Assembly (NCBI RefSeq): GCF_900111735.1
Contig: NZ_FOHW01000029.1
Coordinates: 1 to 46,002, forward strand
DNA length: 46,002 bases
Reading direction: 5' to 3'
From: Pseudomonas graminis
GTDB lineage: Bacteria > Pseudomonadota > Gammaproteobacteria > Pseudomonadales > Pseudomonadaceae
The notes beneath the pieces are model-generated. The model was not told where the DNA came from and ran no database searches. It worked only from the letters and a program-made list of their open reading frames with translations. A program made the translations under genes and the position numbers. Positions 32,311 through 40,905 of this stretch are shown here, in pieces. Every line of letters starts with the position of its first letter. The stretch's first letter is position 1.

Positions 32311-32664
32311 TCCGGCTTACGCCTGAACCCATTGGCAAACGCACACAGAACGCATTCCTTGAACCCCTCACCGCGCGGGTGAACATGGGTGACGACCTTA
32401 CGCTGCTCATCGCTGAACTGCGCGTAAACCCAGGTTCGCGCTGCGGTGCTGCTCCACCAGACCCAAGTCATGAAACATCGCCCCGACGTAAAGCTGCTCG
32501 CCGTCGTAAGTCAGCCCTTTGCGCTTCCCGGTCAGCGCGCCCCACAAAAACACACGGCGCGAGTGATTGAACAGCAGGTCATCTTCCTGCTCGCGGATGT
32601 ACTCGGTGGCGGCGCGGGCCAGCGCGCTGTCGGGGATTTTGATACCGGCGATTGATTGACTCAT
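32311..32664 (-). pseudogene. Broken HD-domain phosphohydrolase gene
   Basis: The start is intact: ATG at 32664 with GGAGAG upstream, giving MSQSIAGIKIPDSALARAAT, then FNHSRRVFLWG and AMFHDLGLVEQHRSA, the first His and the HD pair of an HD-domain protein. About 85 residues in, the frame runs out (NLGLRAVQR, stop at 32407). The C-terminal part continues in another frame as FSDEQRKVVTHVHPRGEGFKEC (quoted: VVTHVHPRGEGFKEC) and CAFANGFRRKPDQ, so a middle section has been deleted and the frame shifted. The end then runs into repeat remnant D. The usual length is over 200 residues; the product cannot be functional. Confidence 0.8.
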
Positions 32665-32956
32665 GGGAAGTCTCTCCAGCGACGCCGCCAGTGTGGCGCG
32701 TTGAAGAGAAGTCTGGGTGACGGCGCAGGCCGGCTCGATCGGCGCGCGGTCTTGTTCTCTGGCAAACGTGCATCGTTTACTGCCAGCCCACCTGCGGTTT
32801 ACCAGATTGCTGCGGACCGACGGCACGACCTCGGATAAACTCTGCGCGGTTGTGATGCCCAGCGCTTCAACAAGGGCTATCAAGCGTGCCGTCAGAGCCC
32901 GCCGATAAAAGCATTCCTGCACCCCAATTTTGATGCATCGAAAACAAGGAGCCCCT
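32665..32956. other. Gap between the HD pseudogene and rarD
   Basis: A 292-base region. A frame is open across it on the minus strand, but its codons look non-coding and it has no good start. I see no repeat, RNA or clear promoter apart from the SD of the downstream gene (AAGGAG at 32945-32950). Confidence 0.4.
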
Positions 32957-33841
32957 GTGTACAAGGGTGTTGCGTTATCGGTCATGGCCTCCTGCCTGTT
33001 CGCGGTCATGTACTACTACACTTCATTGCTCACGCCATTGAGCGGTGAAGAAATCTTCGGTTGGCGCATGCTGCTCACCCTGCCCTGCGTGACGGTGTTC
33101 ATGCTCTCCACTGGAGACTGGAAACTCGCCCGCGCCCTCGCCGTACGGGTGCGTCAGACGCCTGCCCTGCTGGCGGCAATGGCGCTGTCGGCGACGTTGA
33201 TGGGCGCGCAGTTGTGGCTGTTCATGTGGGCGCCGCTGCACGGCCGCAGCCTGGAGGTATCGCTGGGGTATTTTCTGTTGCCGCTGACCATGATCCTCAC
33301 CGGGCGTGTGGTGTACGGCGAGCACCTGTCGCACCTGCAGAAAATCGCCGCTTGCTGCGCGCTGGTCGGGGTCGGCAACGAACTGCTGCGTCTCGGCAGT
33401 TTCTCCTGGGAAACCCTGCTCGTCTGCCTGGGGTATCCGCTGTACTTCGTGCTGCGGCGCAAGCTCAAGACCGATAACCTCGGCGGTCTGTGGTGGGACA
33501 TGCTGCTGATCCTGCCCGTTGCGGTGCTGTTCATCTGCCAGGGCAACCCGTCAGTGGTGGAACAATTCCCACGGTTTTATCTGCTGATTCCGGTGTTGGG
33601 AGCGATCAGTGCATCGGCGCTGGTCAGCTACATCCGCGCCAGCCGCCTGCTGGCGTTCAGCGTGTTCGGCTTGCTGAGCTACGTCGAGCCGGTGCTGCTG
33701 GTGGGCGTCGCGCTGCTGCTGGGTGAATCCATCGGCCGCGATGAGTGGATGACCTACCTGCCCATCTGGCTGGCGGTCATGGTACTGGTGGGAGAAGGCG
33801 CGAAACACGTGCTGGCGCAGCGGCGACGCAACCGCGTGTGA
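32957..33841 (+). CDS. rarD: RarD-like EamA/DMT permease
   Basis: A 294-residue inner-membrane protein of the drug/metabolite transporter superfamily with about ten hydrophobic segments. The start YKGVALSVMASCLFAVMYYY, then LTPLSGEEIFGWRMLLTLPC and SLGYFLLPLTMILTGRVVYG, is characteristic of RarD proteins. The GTG at 32957 is chosen because AAGGAG lies at 6-base spacing; an in-frame ATG at 32933 lacks a ribosome binding site. The substrate is unknown: the name comes from chloramphenicol-sensitivity mutants in other bacteria. It stands alone, convergent with zapE. Confidence 0.88.
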   Translation: MYKGVALSVMASCLFAVMYYYTSLLTPLSGEEIFGWRMLLTLPCVTVFMLSTGDWKLARALAVRVRQTPALLAAMALSATLMGAQLWLFMWAPLHGRSLEVSLGYFLLPLTMILTGRVVYGEHLSHLQKIAACCALVGVGNELLRLGSFSWETLLVCLGYPLYFVLRRKLKTDNLGGLWWDMLLILPVAVLFICQGNPSVVEQFPRFYLLIPVLGAISASALVSYIRASRLLAFSVFGLLSYVEPVLLVGVALLLGESIGRDEWMTYLPIWLAVMVLVGEGAKHVLAQRRRNRV

Positions 33842-33865
33842 AGTGAAGTTCGCCCGGTCGCAGCG

Positions 33866-34987
33866 TTAATGCCCGAACCGCGCCAGTTGCATCTCCTGCA
33901 AGCGGCTCAACGTGCGCCGATACGCGAACGCCAGATAGCCTTCGGTGTACAGCTCGGCCATCGGCATCGCAGCTTCGATGTAGAGCGGCACCTTGCGGTC
34001 GTAACACTCGTCCACCAGCGCAATGAAGCGCCGCACGCCATCGTCGTAAGGCGACAGCTGCGGCAGCTCGCGGTCCCCCGCCGTGACCTGTTCCACACCG
34101 TCCTCGGTACCACGGGCAATGCGCCCCTCGCGCTGGGGTGCGCTCAACGCCGGCACTTCACTCAACAGGACCGCTGTGTAGCGATCGCACAGCTCGATGA
34201 AATCCATCGCCGCCAGCGGCTGTTCGCACAGGTCGGCATAACGGCACCAGATCACTGTTCGACTGCTGCGCACCACCGGCACATGTCGACGGCCTAACGG
34301 CACCGGCTGAGTCGACACCGATTCGCCGCTGCTCAGCGCCTCGAACACCTCGACCAGCGCGCTCGGCTGCGTCTGCGCCTTCACCCAGTAACGCTGCTGC
34401 GCCTGACCGGGATGCAGCCGGTGGTCCTCGCCGCCGTCAACCGAGACCACTTCCATGAAGTGGTTGATCGCCGTAATAGCGGGCACGAAACGCTCCCGGT
34501 TATGACCCGTGGCGTACAACTGTTCGGGCAATTGATTGGAGGTGCACACCAGCACCACGCCCTCGTCGAACATCGCCCGCACCAGACCGCCGAGGATCAC
34601 CGCATCGCCGATGTCGTTGACGAACAACTCGTCGAAGCACAGCACCCGTACGTCCTGGGCCAGCTCCCGGGCCAGCACTTGCAGCGGCTTGGCCACGCCA
34701 GTGAGCTGAAACAGGCGCTGGTGCACCCAGCGCATGAAGTGATGAAAATGCTGGCGCCGGGCCGGGACCTGCAGGCTGTCGTAGAAGCGGTCCATCAGCC
34801 AGGTCTTGCCGCGCCCCACCGGGCCCCACAGATAAACACCTTTGACCGCGCCGCTAAGCTTGCCGTCGTTCAGCGCCTGCCAGCACGCCTGCAAGTGCAG
34901 CGCGGCATTGCGCTGAGCTTCGTCCGGCTGAAAACCCTGGGCATCAACGGCCTGCTGCCAGGCCTCAAGTGGAGAAAGAACGGTCAT
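33866..34987 (-). CDS. zapE: Cell division ATPase ZapE (AFG1-like)
   Basis: A 373-residue AAA-type ATPase of the AFG1/LACE1 family. Walker A is GPVGRGKT (about 55-62) and Walker B is VLCFDELF (about 115-122). The sensor region reads LVCTSNQLPEQLY, with family blocks FHHFMRWVHQRL, ATGHNRERFVPAI and YADLCEQPLAAMDFIELC. In gammaproteobacteria ZapE associates with the Z ring. Pseudomonas commonly has two AFG1-like genes, so this may be a paralogue of the one near the ribosomal protein operon. It begins 9 bases after the MFS gene stop, suggesting co-transcription. Confidence 0.9.
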   Translation of the reverse strand: MTVLSPLEAWQQAVDAQGFQPDEAQRNAALHLQACWQALNDGKLSGAVKGVYLWGPVGRGKTWLMDRFYDSLQVPARRQHFHHFMRWVHQRLFQLTGVAKPLQVLARELAQDVRVLCFDELFVNDIGDAVILGGLVRAMFDEGVVLVCTSNQLPEQLYATGHNRERFVPAITAINHFMEVVSVDGGEDHRLHPGQAQQRYWVKAQTQPSALVEVFEALSSGESVSTQPVPLGRRHVPVVRSSRTVIWCRYADLCEQPLAAMDFIELCDRYTAVLLSEVPALSAPQREGRIARGTEDGVEQVTAGDRELPQLSPYDDGVRRFIALVDECYDRKVPLYIEAAMPMAELYTEGYLAFAYRRTLSRLQEMQLARFGH

Positions 34988-34996
34988 CGAAACGCT

Positions 34997-36223
34997 TCAC
35001 TGCACACTGGAATTTTGGTCGTGGCGCCTGGAATACGAGGCGCCCAACAGATAGAAACAGCCGCCGGCAATGATGAACGCCGCCAGCATGTAAAACATGA
35101 AATGCGCCGACTGGGTCGCCAGTGCGAAGCCGCACAGCACCGGCCCCAGCGCGCCACCGAGGTTGGAGAGGTTCTGCGCGCCGTAATACATGCCGCGCAA
35201 ATGGGTGGGTGCGATGCGGTCGATGAACATGTACTCGGCGGGAAACACGATGATCTCGCCGAGGGTGAACACCGCCACCGCCAGCGACCAGTGCAGCACC
35301 GTGGTCGACAGGGCAAAGCCCACCACGCCCATCAGGAACAGACTGAAACCGGCGGTCAGCCACTGATTCAGGTACTGATGGCTGATGCGTTTGCCGACCA
35401 GATACTGCAAGCAGATGACCACCGCCGCGTTCACCGCGACCACCGAGCTGATCACCTGATAAGTAAATTCCGGCGTGCTGGTGGTCACCAGGTATTGCGA
35501 CAGGTACGCGGTGAATTGTCCGAACACCACAGCGCTGAGCACGCCGCCGACGGTGAAACACACCAGTCGGTAGTCCTTGAGCAGGATGCGTCCGACGGCA
35601 ATGAAGGAAATCGGCGCATTGGCCGGGTCCGCCGAACTCAGCTTGCGGTCGCCGTACATCGCGTAAACCAGCAAGAAGCCCAGGCCCAAAACGGCCGACA
35701 TTACGAACGGCAGCTTCATGTTCCAGTGCGCCAGCCCTGCGCCAATGAACGGCCCGACGGCATAGCCGATGTTGATCAGCGTGTAGCGCACCGAGAACAC
35801 TTTGCTCTGATCGGCCACCGGCAACAGCTTGCCGAAGGCCGCCTTGACCACGATATCGATGACCGAATACGCGAAATTGAACGACACCAGAAACAGGAAG
35901 AACAGCCACAGCTTGCTGGTCACGCACATGCCGATGAAGCCGGCGACGAAGAACCCGGTGAAGCACAGGATCAACCGATAGCTGGACAGCTTGTCGGTGA
36001 GGTAGCCGCCATACAGGCTCAGCAGCGAGCCGACAATCAGCGCACCGCCGACGACCATGCCGATGTCGCTCATGCTCAAGACGAAATTCGAAGAAAGGTA
36101 AATCACCAGGTACGGCAGAGTGATCGCCCTGCCCAGCGTCAGAAAAAGCGACGACGAAAGCAGGAGATTGACTGAAGCCGGGTAGTGTCTGAGCGCAGCG
36201 AGCATCCGTGTTCTGTCCTTCAT
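34997..36223 (-). CDS. MFS transporter (MdtH-like)
   Basis: A 408-residue inner-membrane major facilitator with twelve predicted helices. The start ASVNLLLSSSLFLTLGRAIT and GGYLTDKLSSYRLILCFTGF (loop 2-3 motif GxLxDKxxxRR-like) are typical of the drug-proton antiporter branch; the late stretch FIDRIAPTHLRGMYYGAQNL resembles MdtH/YceL relatives. Start choice is uncertain: ATG 36223 is used; ATG 36205 has a better-placed AAGGA. The frame continues upstream to 37876 only because the opposite strand of the SulP gene is open. It is followed by zapE. Confidence 0.87.
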   Translation of the reverse strand: MKDRTRMLAALRHYPASVNLLLSSSLFLTLGRAITLPYLVIYLSSNFVLSMSDIGMVVGGALIVGSLLSLYGGYLTDKLSSYRLILCFTGFFVAGFIGMCVTSKLWLFFLFLVSFNFAYSVIDIVVKAAFGKLLPVADQSKVFSVRYTLINIGYAVGPFIGAGLAHWNMKLPFVMSAVLGLGFLLVYAMYGDRKLSSADPANAPISFIAVGRILLKDYRLVCFTVGGVLSAVVFGQFTAYLSQYLVTTSTPEFTYQVISSVVAVNAAVVICLQYLVGKRISHQYLNQWLTAGFSLFLMGVVGFALSTTVLHWSLAVAVFTLGEIIVFPAEYMFIDRIAPTHLRGMYYGAQNLSNLGGALGPVLCGFALATQSAHFMFYMLAAFIIAGGCFYLLGASYSRRHDQNSSVQ

Positions 36224-36409
36224 TACGTGCCGAGCCTTGGTGACAGGCATCGGCGAGCGGTTTGAGTCAAACATCGTTACACAATCGGCAGTGACAGGAC
36301 ACCTGCAGAATGAGTGAAACGCGGCAGGGTGCGGCATTCCTCCGACTGGCCGTCTGCGTTCACATTCCGTAACATCCCCTCCTTTTGCACGCCGCCCTTC
36401 AGGACCGCT

Positions 36410-37855
36410 ATGAAACCTGCCCGTCTTCGCGCCGATGTCCTCGCCGGACTCACCACCTCTTTCGCCCTGGTGCCCGAGTGCATCGCCTTCGCGCTGGTCG
36501 CGCACCTTAATCCGCTGATGGGCCTGTACGGGGCGTTTATCATCTGCACGCTGACCGCGCTGTTCGGCGGCCGTCCCGGCATGGTCTCCGGCGCGGCGGG
36601 TTCGATGGCCGTGGTCATCGTGGCGCTGGTGGTGCAACACGGCGTGCAGTACCTGCTGGCAACGGTGTTGCTGGGCGGATTGGTGATGATCGCGTTCGGA
36701 TTGCTGCGCCTGGGCAAACTGGTGCGGATGGTGCCGTATCCGGTCATGCTCGGGTTCGTCAACGGCCTCGCGATCGTCATTGCCATGGCGCAGCTGGAGC
36801 ATTTCAAAAGCGGCGAAAGCTGGCTCAGCGGCACGCCGCTCTATCTGATGATCGGCCTGGTGGCCTTGACCATGGCGGTGGTGTATGTGCTGCCGCGTCT
36901 GACTCGCTCGGTGCCGCCGGCGCTGGTCGCCATCCTCGGTGTCGGCCTGCTGGTGTACCTGTTCGACCTGCCGACGCGCACTCTCGGCGACATGGCGCAC
37001 ATTGCCGGCGGTCTGCCGGGCCTGTCGCTGCCGGACGTGCCGTGGAATCTGGAAACCCTGCAAATCATTGCGCCCTACGCGGTTCTGATGGCGCTGGTCG
37101 GTCTGCTGGAAACCCTGCTGACCCTGAACCTCACCGATGAAATCACCGAGAGCCGCGGCTACCCCGACCGCGAGTGTGTCGCCCTCGGCGTCGCCAACCT
37201 GGCGTCCGGCCTTTGCGGGGGCATGGGCGGCTGCGCGATGATCGGCCAGACCGTGATCAACCTCAGCTCCGGGGGCCGAGGTCGTCTGTCCGGCATCGTC
37301 GCCGGGGTGATGATTCTGATGTTCGTGCTGTTCCTGTCGCCCCTCATCGAGCGCATCCCGCTGGCAGCGCTGGTCGGCGTGATGTTCGTGGTGGCCCAGC
37401 AGACTTTCGCCTGGGCCTCCCTGCGGGTGCTGCGCAAAGTGCCGCTGAACGACGTCTTTGCGATCATCGCCGTGACCATCGTTACCGTCCTCACCGACCT
37501 GGCCACCGCCGTGCTGTTCGGCATCCTCATCGCCGCGCTGAACTTCGCCTGGCAACAGGCTCGCGAGCTGTACGCCGACAGCCATATGGAGGCGGACGGC
37601 AGCAAGATGTACCACCTGCACGGCACGCTGTTCTTCGCTTCCACCACGCCGTTCCTCGATCAGTTCGACCACCTCAACGATCCGCAACACGTCACGCTCG
37701 ACTGCCGTCATCTGATCTTCGTCGACTATTCCGCGATCGCGGCGTTGAAAACCCTGCGCGAGCGCTACCACAAGGCGGGGAAACACCTGCGCGTGGTGCA
37801 TCTGTCGGAGCGCTGCAAGAAGCTGCTCAAGCGCGCGGGCGTGCAGCACGCCTGA
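36410..37855 (+). CDS. SulP-family anion transporter with STAS domain
   Basis: A 481-residue membrane protein. The transport domain (about 1-380) has the SulP start LRADVLAGLTTSFALVPECI, GRPGMVSGAAGSMAVVI and the late block GCAMIGQTVINLSSGGRGRL. The C-terminal STAS domain (about 395-480) reads YHLHGTLFFAS, HVTLDCRHLIFVDYSAIAAL. Likely substrates are sulfate, bicarbonate or dicarboxylates; none can be chosen. The ATG at 36410 has AGGA at 5-base spacing. It is divergent from the MFS gene. Confidence 0.9.
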   Translation: MKPARLRADVLAGLTTSFALVPECIAFALVAHLNPLMGLYGAFIICTLTALFGGRPGMVSGAAGSMAVVIVALVVQHGVQYLLATVLLGGLVMIAFGLLRLGKLVRMVPYPVMLGFVNGLAIVIAMAQLEHFKSGESWLSGTPLYLMIGLVALTMAVVYVLPRLTRSVPPALVAILGVGLLVYLFDLPTRTLGDMAHIAGGLPGLSLPDVPWNLETLQIIAPYAVLMALVGLLETLLTLNLTDEITESRGYPDRECVALGVANLASGLCGGMGGCAMIGQTVINLSSGGRGRLSGIVAGVMILMFVLFLSPLIERIPLAALVGVMFVVAQQTFAWASLRVLRKVPLNDVFAIIAVTIVTVLTDLATAVLFGILIAALNFAWQQARELYADSHMEADGSKMYHLHGTLFFASTTPFLDQFDHLNDPQHVTLDCRHLIFVDYSAIAALKTLRERYHKAGKHLRVVHLSERCKKLLKRAGVQHA

Positions 37856-37882
37856 GACGCGTGTTGAGCCTGGCAATGCGGG

Positions 37883-38443
37883 TTAACTGATCGCCCGCAA
37901 AATAGCCTCGGTCGTCACCACCTGCGCGTACTCACCGTGCAGGTTAGCCAGCGACATGGCGTGGATGTCTTCGGCACTGCGCGGCTGTCCGAAGAAGTCC
38001 GCGCCGTCGAAGGTGAAGCAGGCATCGTGGGGCACGATGACCTCGAAGCCGAGATTGCCGCCAGTGCGCGCGGTCGACTCCACGGAGTTGTTGGTCACCA
38101 CGCCGACGATCACCACCTGATTGATCCCGTCCGCACGCAGCCAACCCTCCAGCGCCGAATGGCAGAACGCATCAGGCACCTGTTTGTGCAGCTCGCCTTC
38201 GTCGTCCCACGGGACAAACGCCGGCTGAAATTCGACGCCGGACTGCTGCGGCCAGAACACCGAGTCCGGTGAGCGGGAGAAATGCCGCACGTGAATCACC
38301 GTGCGCCCGCTGTCGCGCCAGGCGCTCAACAGTTCCAGCATCCGCTGCTCGGCGTCAGGGTTGTTGCGCCGGCCCAGCTTGGGGTGGTTGATGCCCTGCT
38401 GCATGTCGATGAGGACCAGCGCCGCTTTGTGATGGATGTCCAC
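37883..38443 (-). CDS. Isochorismatase-fold hydrolase with Ser in place of the catalytic Cys
   Basis: A 186-residue cysteine-hydrolase-fold protein. Asp13 (ALVLIDMQQG) and Lys87 (ELHKQVPDAF) of the Asp-Lys-Cys triad are present, but the Cys position reads VVTNNSVESTAR, i.e. Ser120 where GVxTxxCV is usual. The same TNNSVE variant is known to me from related annotated proteins, so this is a subfamily and not a damaged gene. The GTG start at 38443 has AAGGAAG at good spacing; the ATG at 38458 has none. Substrate unknown; it stands alone. Confidence 0.85.
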   Translation of the reverse strand: MDIHHKAALVLIDMQQGINHPKLGRRNNPDAEQRMLELLSAWRDSGRTVIHVRHFSRSPDSVFWPQQSGVEFQPAFVPWDDEGELHKQVPDAFCHSALEGWLRADGINQVVIVGVVTNNSVESTARTGGNLGFEVIVPHDACFTFDGADFFGQPRSAEDIHAMSLANLHGEYAQVVTTEAILRAIS

Positions 38444-38522
38444 TGCTCTTCCTTTCATGACTGGAGGGGCGTACCCCGCGTTGCTGATTATTTGACGCTG
38501 AATTCAATGGGACCGCACCTTC

Positions 38523-38661
38523 CGTAGGAGTGAGCTTGCTCGCGATTGCATTTTTTCAGCGACATCAATGTCGGCTGAAAGAACCTCTTCGCGGGCAAGC
38601 GCGCACCTGGAGATTATTTGTCGCTCACTGACCGCAATCGCGAGCAAGCTCACTCCTACAG
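38523..38661. repeat. REP cluster (three elements)
   Basis: GTAGGAGTGAGCTTGCTCGCG at 38523, CTTCGCGGGCAAGCGCGCACC at about 38586, and the inverted CGCGAGCAAGCTCACTCCTAC ending at about 38659. The outer two form a perfect inverted pair; the middle one belongs to a different sequence variant. Confidence 0.85.
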
Positions 38662-38691
38662 GGGCTGCGTCAGCAACTAATGTTTGCATAA

Positions 38692-39615
38692 TTACACGGC
38701 ACTGAAATGCCGCGCCCATTGGTGTTCGGCGAACTGCTCGATGATGAAGTCGACGAACGCGCGGGTCTTGCCCGGCAGTAGTTTGTGCCCACTGTAATAG
38801 ATGGAAATGTTGCCGTCCTCGACATACCACTCGGGCAGCACCCTTTGCAGCGCACCGCTGCGCAGGTACGGCAGGGCAAACGGCATGCTCACCAGCGCAA
38901 CGCCCAAGCCCTGACTCGCCGCGCGGCAGGCAGCCTCGGAATCGCTCAGGGTCATGCGCACCTTCATGCGCAGCGGGCTTTGCTCATGACTGCGATGGCT
39001 CAACGGCCAGGAGCGGATCCGCCCTGTTTGCGGCGAACGGATCAGAATGCCGTCGCAGTGGTGCAAGTCGTCCGGATGCCTGATCCCTTCGTGGTCTTGC
39101 AGCCAATGGGGCGACGCCACCAGCACGCGGTGGGCAGGCGCGAGTTTGCTCGCAACGACGCCCTGGGGCAGGTCGAAGCCGCCGCCAATCGCGGCGTCGA
39201 ACCCCTGCCCGATCAAGTCCACCTGGCGGTTATCGAAATGCCAGTCGGGGGTGATGGCCGGGTAGCGCTGCAGAAACTCGGCCAGCAGCGGCACCACATA
39301 AAGACAGCCGAACACCGTGCCGACGCTGACTTTCAAGGTGCCGGCGGGACTGCCTTCGGCGCTGGCCAGGTTGGCGACAGCGTTCTGAATGGTATTGAGG
39401 CTGGCACTGACCTCGCCGAGGAAACGCTGGCCCGCCTCCGTCAGCGTCAACTTGCGCGTACTGCGCTGAAACAGCCTCACGCCCAGCTTCGCTTCAAGTT
39501 TGGCGACGCTCTTGCCCACGGCAGCAGGCGTCAGGCTGAGTCGGCGCGCAGCCTCGGCAAAGCTGCCGACCTCGGCACTGCGCACGAAGCATTCAATGCT
39601 GCTGAAGTTTTCCAT
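38692..39615 (-). CDS. LysR-family regulator, divergent from an SDR gene
   Basis: A 307-residue LysR-type regulator. The winged helix-turn-helix (about 5-62) reads SIECFVRSAEVGSFAEAARR and LTPAAVGKSVAKLEAKLGVR, and the effector domain contains VSVGTVFGCLYVVPLLAEFL and RQVDLIGQGFDAAIGGG. This is the CrgA-like branch (VGKSVAKLE, STRKLTLTEAG). The ATG at 39615 is used; a GTG at 39624 has GGAAG at 6-base spacing and may be the true start. It is divergent from the SDR gene with a 26-base inverted repeat in the gap, so it probably controls that gene. Confidence 0.92.
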   Translation of the reverse strand: MENFSSIECFVRSAEVGSFAEAARRLSLTPAAVGKSVAKLEAKLGVRLFQRSTRKLTLTEAGQRFLGEVSASLNTIQNAVANLASAEGSPAGTLKVSVGTVFGCLYVVPLLAEFLQRYPAITPDWHFDNRQVDLIGQGFDAAIGGGFDLPQGVVASKLAPAHRVLVASPHWLQDHEGIRHPDDLHHCDGILIRSPQTGRIRSWPLSHRSHEQSPLRMKVRMTLSDSEAACRAASQGLGVALVSMPFALPYLRSGALQRVLPEWYVEDGNISIYYSGHKLLPGKTRAFVDFIIEQFAEHQWARHFSAV

Positions 39616-39654
39616 CGCGCTCACTCACAACTTCCGGTTTACACAGACTATCTC

Positions 39655-39680
39655 GATTACCGGCTACCGGACGGGTAATC
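39655..39680. promoter_or_regulatory. Inverted repeat in the LysR/SDR divergent gap
   Basis: GATTACC (39655-39661) and GGTAATC (39674-39680) are perfect inverted arms with a 12-base spacer, between the two start codons (39615 and 39735). A LysR operator is the likely meaning. Confidence 0.55.
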
Positions 39681-39734
39681 CTCGGCAGATACCCGTGTCC
39701 ATCAACTCACTCCTCACATTCATCGGAGATCGAC

Positions 39735-40484
39735 ATGACCCATCCCACCAATCTGATCGGCAAAACAGCACTGGTCCAAGGCGGCTCGCGGGGCATCGGC
39801 GCTGCGATCGTCAAACGGCTGGTCGAACAAGGCGCAGCAGTGGCCTTCACCTTCGTCAGCTCGGAAGCCAAAGCGCAGGAGTTGCAAGACAGCATCACCG
39901 CAGCCGGCGGCAAAGCCCTGGCGATCAAGGCCGACAGCGCCAACGCCGAAGACATCCGCGACGCCGTCGCCCAGACCGTGGAGACGTTCGGCGGCCTCGA
40001 CATCCTCGTCAACAACGCCGGCGTGCTGGCCATTGCGCCGCTCGACGAATTCACCCTCGAAGACTTCGACCGAACCCTGGCCATCAACGTACGCAGCGTG
40101 TTCATCGCCAGCCAGGAAGCCGCACGGCACATGAAAGAAGGCGGTCGCATCATCAACATCGGCAGCACCAACGCCGACCGCATGCCGTTCGCCGGTGGCG
40201 GCGTCTACGCCATGAGCAAGTCGGCGCTGGTCGGCCTGACCAAAGGCCTGGCCCGTGACCTCGGACCGCGCGGCATCACCATCAACAACGTCCAGCCCGG
40301 CCCGGTCGACACCGACATGAACCCGGCCGACAGCGACTTCGCCGAAACACTGATGGGCCTGATGGCCATTCCGCGCTACGGCAAATCCGAAGAAATCGCC
40401 GCCATGGTCGCCTACCTTGCCGGCCCCGAAGCGGGCTACGTCACCGGCGCCAGCCTGACCATCGACGGCGGCTTCGGCGCCTGA
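39735..40484 (+). CDS. SDR-family oxidoreductase (3-oxoacyl-ACP reductase-like)
   Basis: A 249-residue classical short-chain dehydrogenase. The Rossmann start is LVQGGSRGIGAAIV (about 12-25), followed by NNAGVLA, the catalytic Ser in IINIGSTNADRM, and Tyr/Lys in YAMSKSALVGL; the C-terminus GASLTIDGGFGA is standard. The Gly-rich motif TGxxxGIG appears as QGGSRGIG, so the usual first Thr is replaced by Gln. NADP(H) is favoured by SR. The substrate is unknown. It is controlled presumably by the divergent LysR gene and followed by a terminator. Confidence 0.92.
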   Translation: MTHPTNLIGKTALVQGGSRGIGAAIVKRLVEQGAAVAFTFVSSEAKAQELQDSITAAGGKALAIKADSANAEDIRDAVAQTVETFGGLDILVNNAGVLAIAPLDEFTLEDFDRTLAINVRSVFIASQEAARHMKEGGRIINIGSTNADRMPFAGGGVYAMSKSALVGLTKGLARDLGPRGITINNVQPGPVDTDMNPADSDFAETLMGLMAIPRYGKSEEIAAMVAYLAGPEAGYVTGASLTIDGGFGA

Positions 40485-40505
40485 TCTCAGCGCCCTCGCC
40501 CTCGA

Positions 40506-40551
40506 CGCGAAGCCCCGGACCTCAATGACGAGCCGGGGCTTCGCGCTTTTT
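40506..40551 (+). terminator. Rho-independent terminator of the SDR gene
   Basis: GCGAAGCCCCGG (40507-40518) pairs with CCGGGGCTTCGC (40533-40544), followed by GCTTTTT. Confidence 0.9.
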
Positions 40552-40583
40552 GCTTAAGCGCATGAAAATTCTGAAAAAAAGTT

Positions 40584-40612
40584 TTGCCTTCGCCAAAGCT
40601 TTCGACTACATT
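40584..40612 (+). promoter_or_regulatory. Sigma-70 promoter of tRNA-Ser
   Basis: TTGCCT and TACATT are separated by 17 bases, followed by a G/C-rich discriminator (AGCGCGCC), as expected for a stable-RNA promoter. The tRNA begins 37 bases after the -10 box. Confidence 0.6.
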
Positions 40613-40648
40613 AGCGCGCCTCGACAGACTGAACGTCTGGAGAGATAC

Positions 40649-40738
40649 GGTGAAGTGTCCGAGTGGCTTAAGGAGCACGCCTGGAAAGTGTGTATACAAG
40701 AAATTGTATCGAGAGTTCGAATCTCTCCTTCACCGCCA
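40649..40738 (+). tRNA. tRNA-Ser (anticodon GGA)
   Basis: A 90-nucleotide class II tRNA. The acceptor stem GGTGAAG pairs with CTTCACC, followed by the encoded GCCA end. The anticodon loop CTGGAAA gives GGA, reading UCC and UCU. A long variable arm (GTATACAAGAAATTGTATC region) and the T arm GAGAG-TTCGAAT-CTCTC are complete, which fits serine. A promoter precedes and a terminator follows. Confidence 0.97.
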
Positions 40739-40743
40739 CATTA

Positions 40744-40783
40744 AAAAGATCCCCGCAACGCTCATGGCGTGCGGGGATTTTTG
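40744..40783 (+). terminator. Rho-independent terminator of tRNA-Ser
   Basis: ATCCCCGCA pairs with TGCGGGGAT around a short loop with further partial pairing (ACGC/GGCGT), followed by TTTTTG. Confidence 0.9.
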
Positions 40784-40808
40784 TTTGTGTCGCTCAGCAA
40801 ATAGTGTC

Positions 40809-40905
40809 TATGTGGGAGTGAGCTTCTCACGAAGGCGGCATTTCAACCGCTGGATATTCTGCATTTCAAAGACGCTCTTCGCGAGCAAGCTCACTCCCTC
40901 AGTTC
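40809..40905. repeat. REP inverted pair
   Basis: GTGGGAGTGAGCTTCTCACG at 40811 is a shortened variant that lacks GCTCG-type bases in its loop, and CTTCGCGAGCAAGCTCACTCC at about 40875 is its inverted partner. The rest of 40906-41204 shows no gene or clear structure. Confidence 0.75.

Noticed and set aside
32407..33009. A 200-residue minus-strand protein spanning the HD remnant and upstream DNA
   Set aside because: The first 115 residues have no homology that I can recognise, and a proper start with ribosome binding site lies at 32664; only the HD part is gene-derived.
34997..37876. A 959-residue minus-strand frame covering the MFS gene and the whole SulP gene
   Set aside because: Only the part up to 36223 encodes the MFS protein. 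The rest is antisense to the well-supported SulP gene, low in sense, and rich in His, Gln and Arg as usual for shadows of GC-rich genes.
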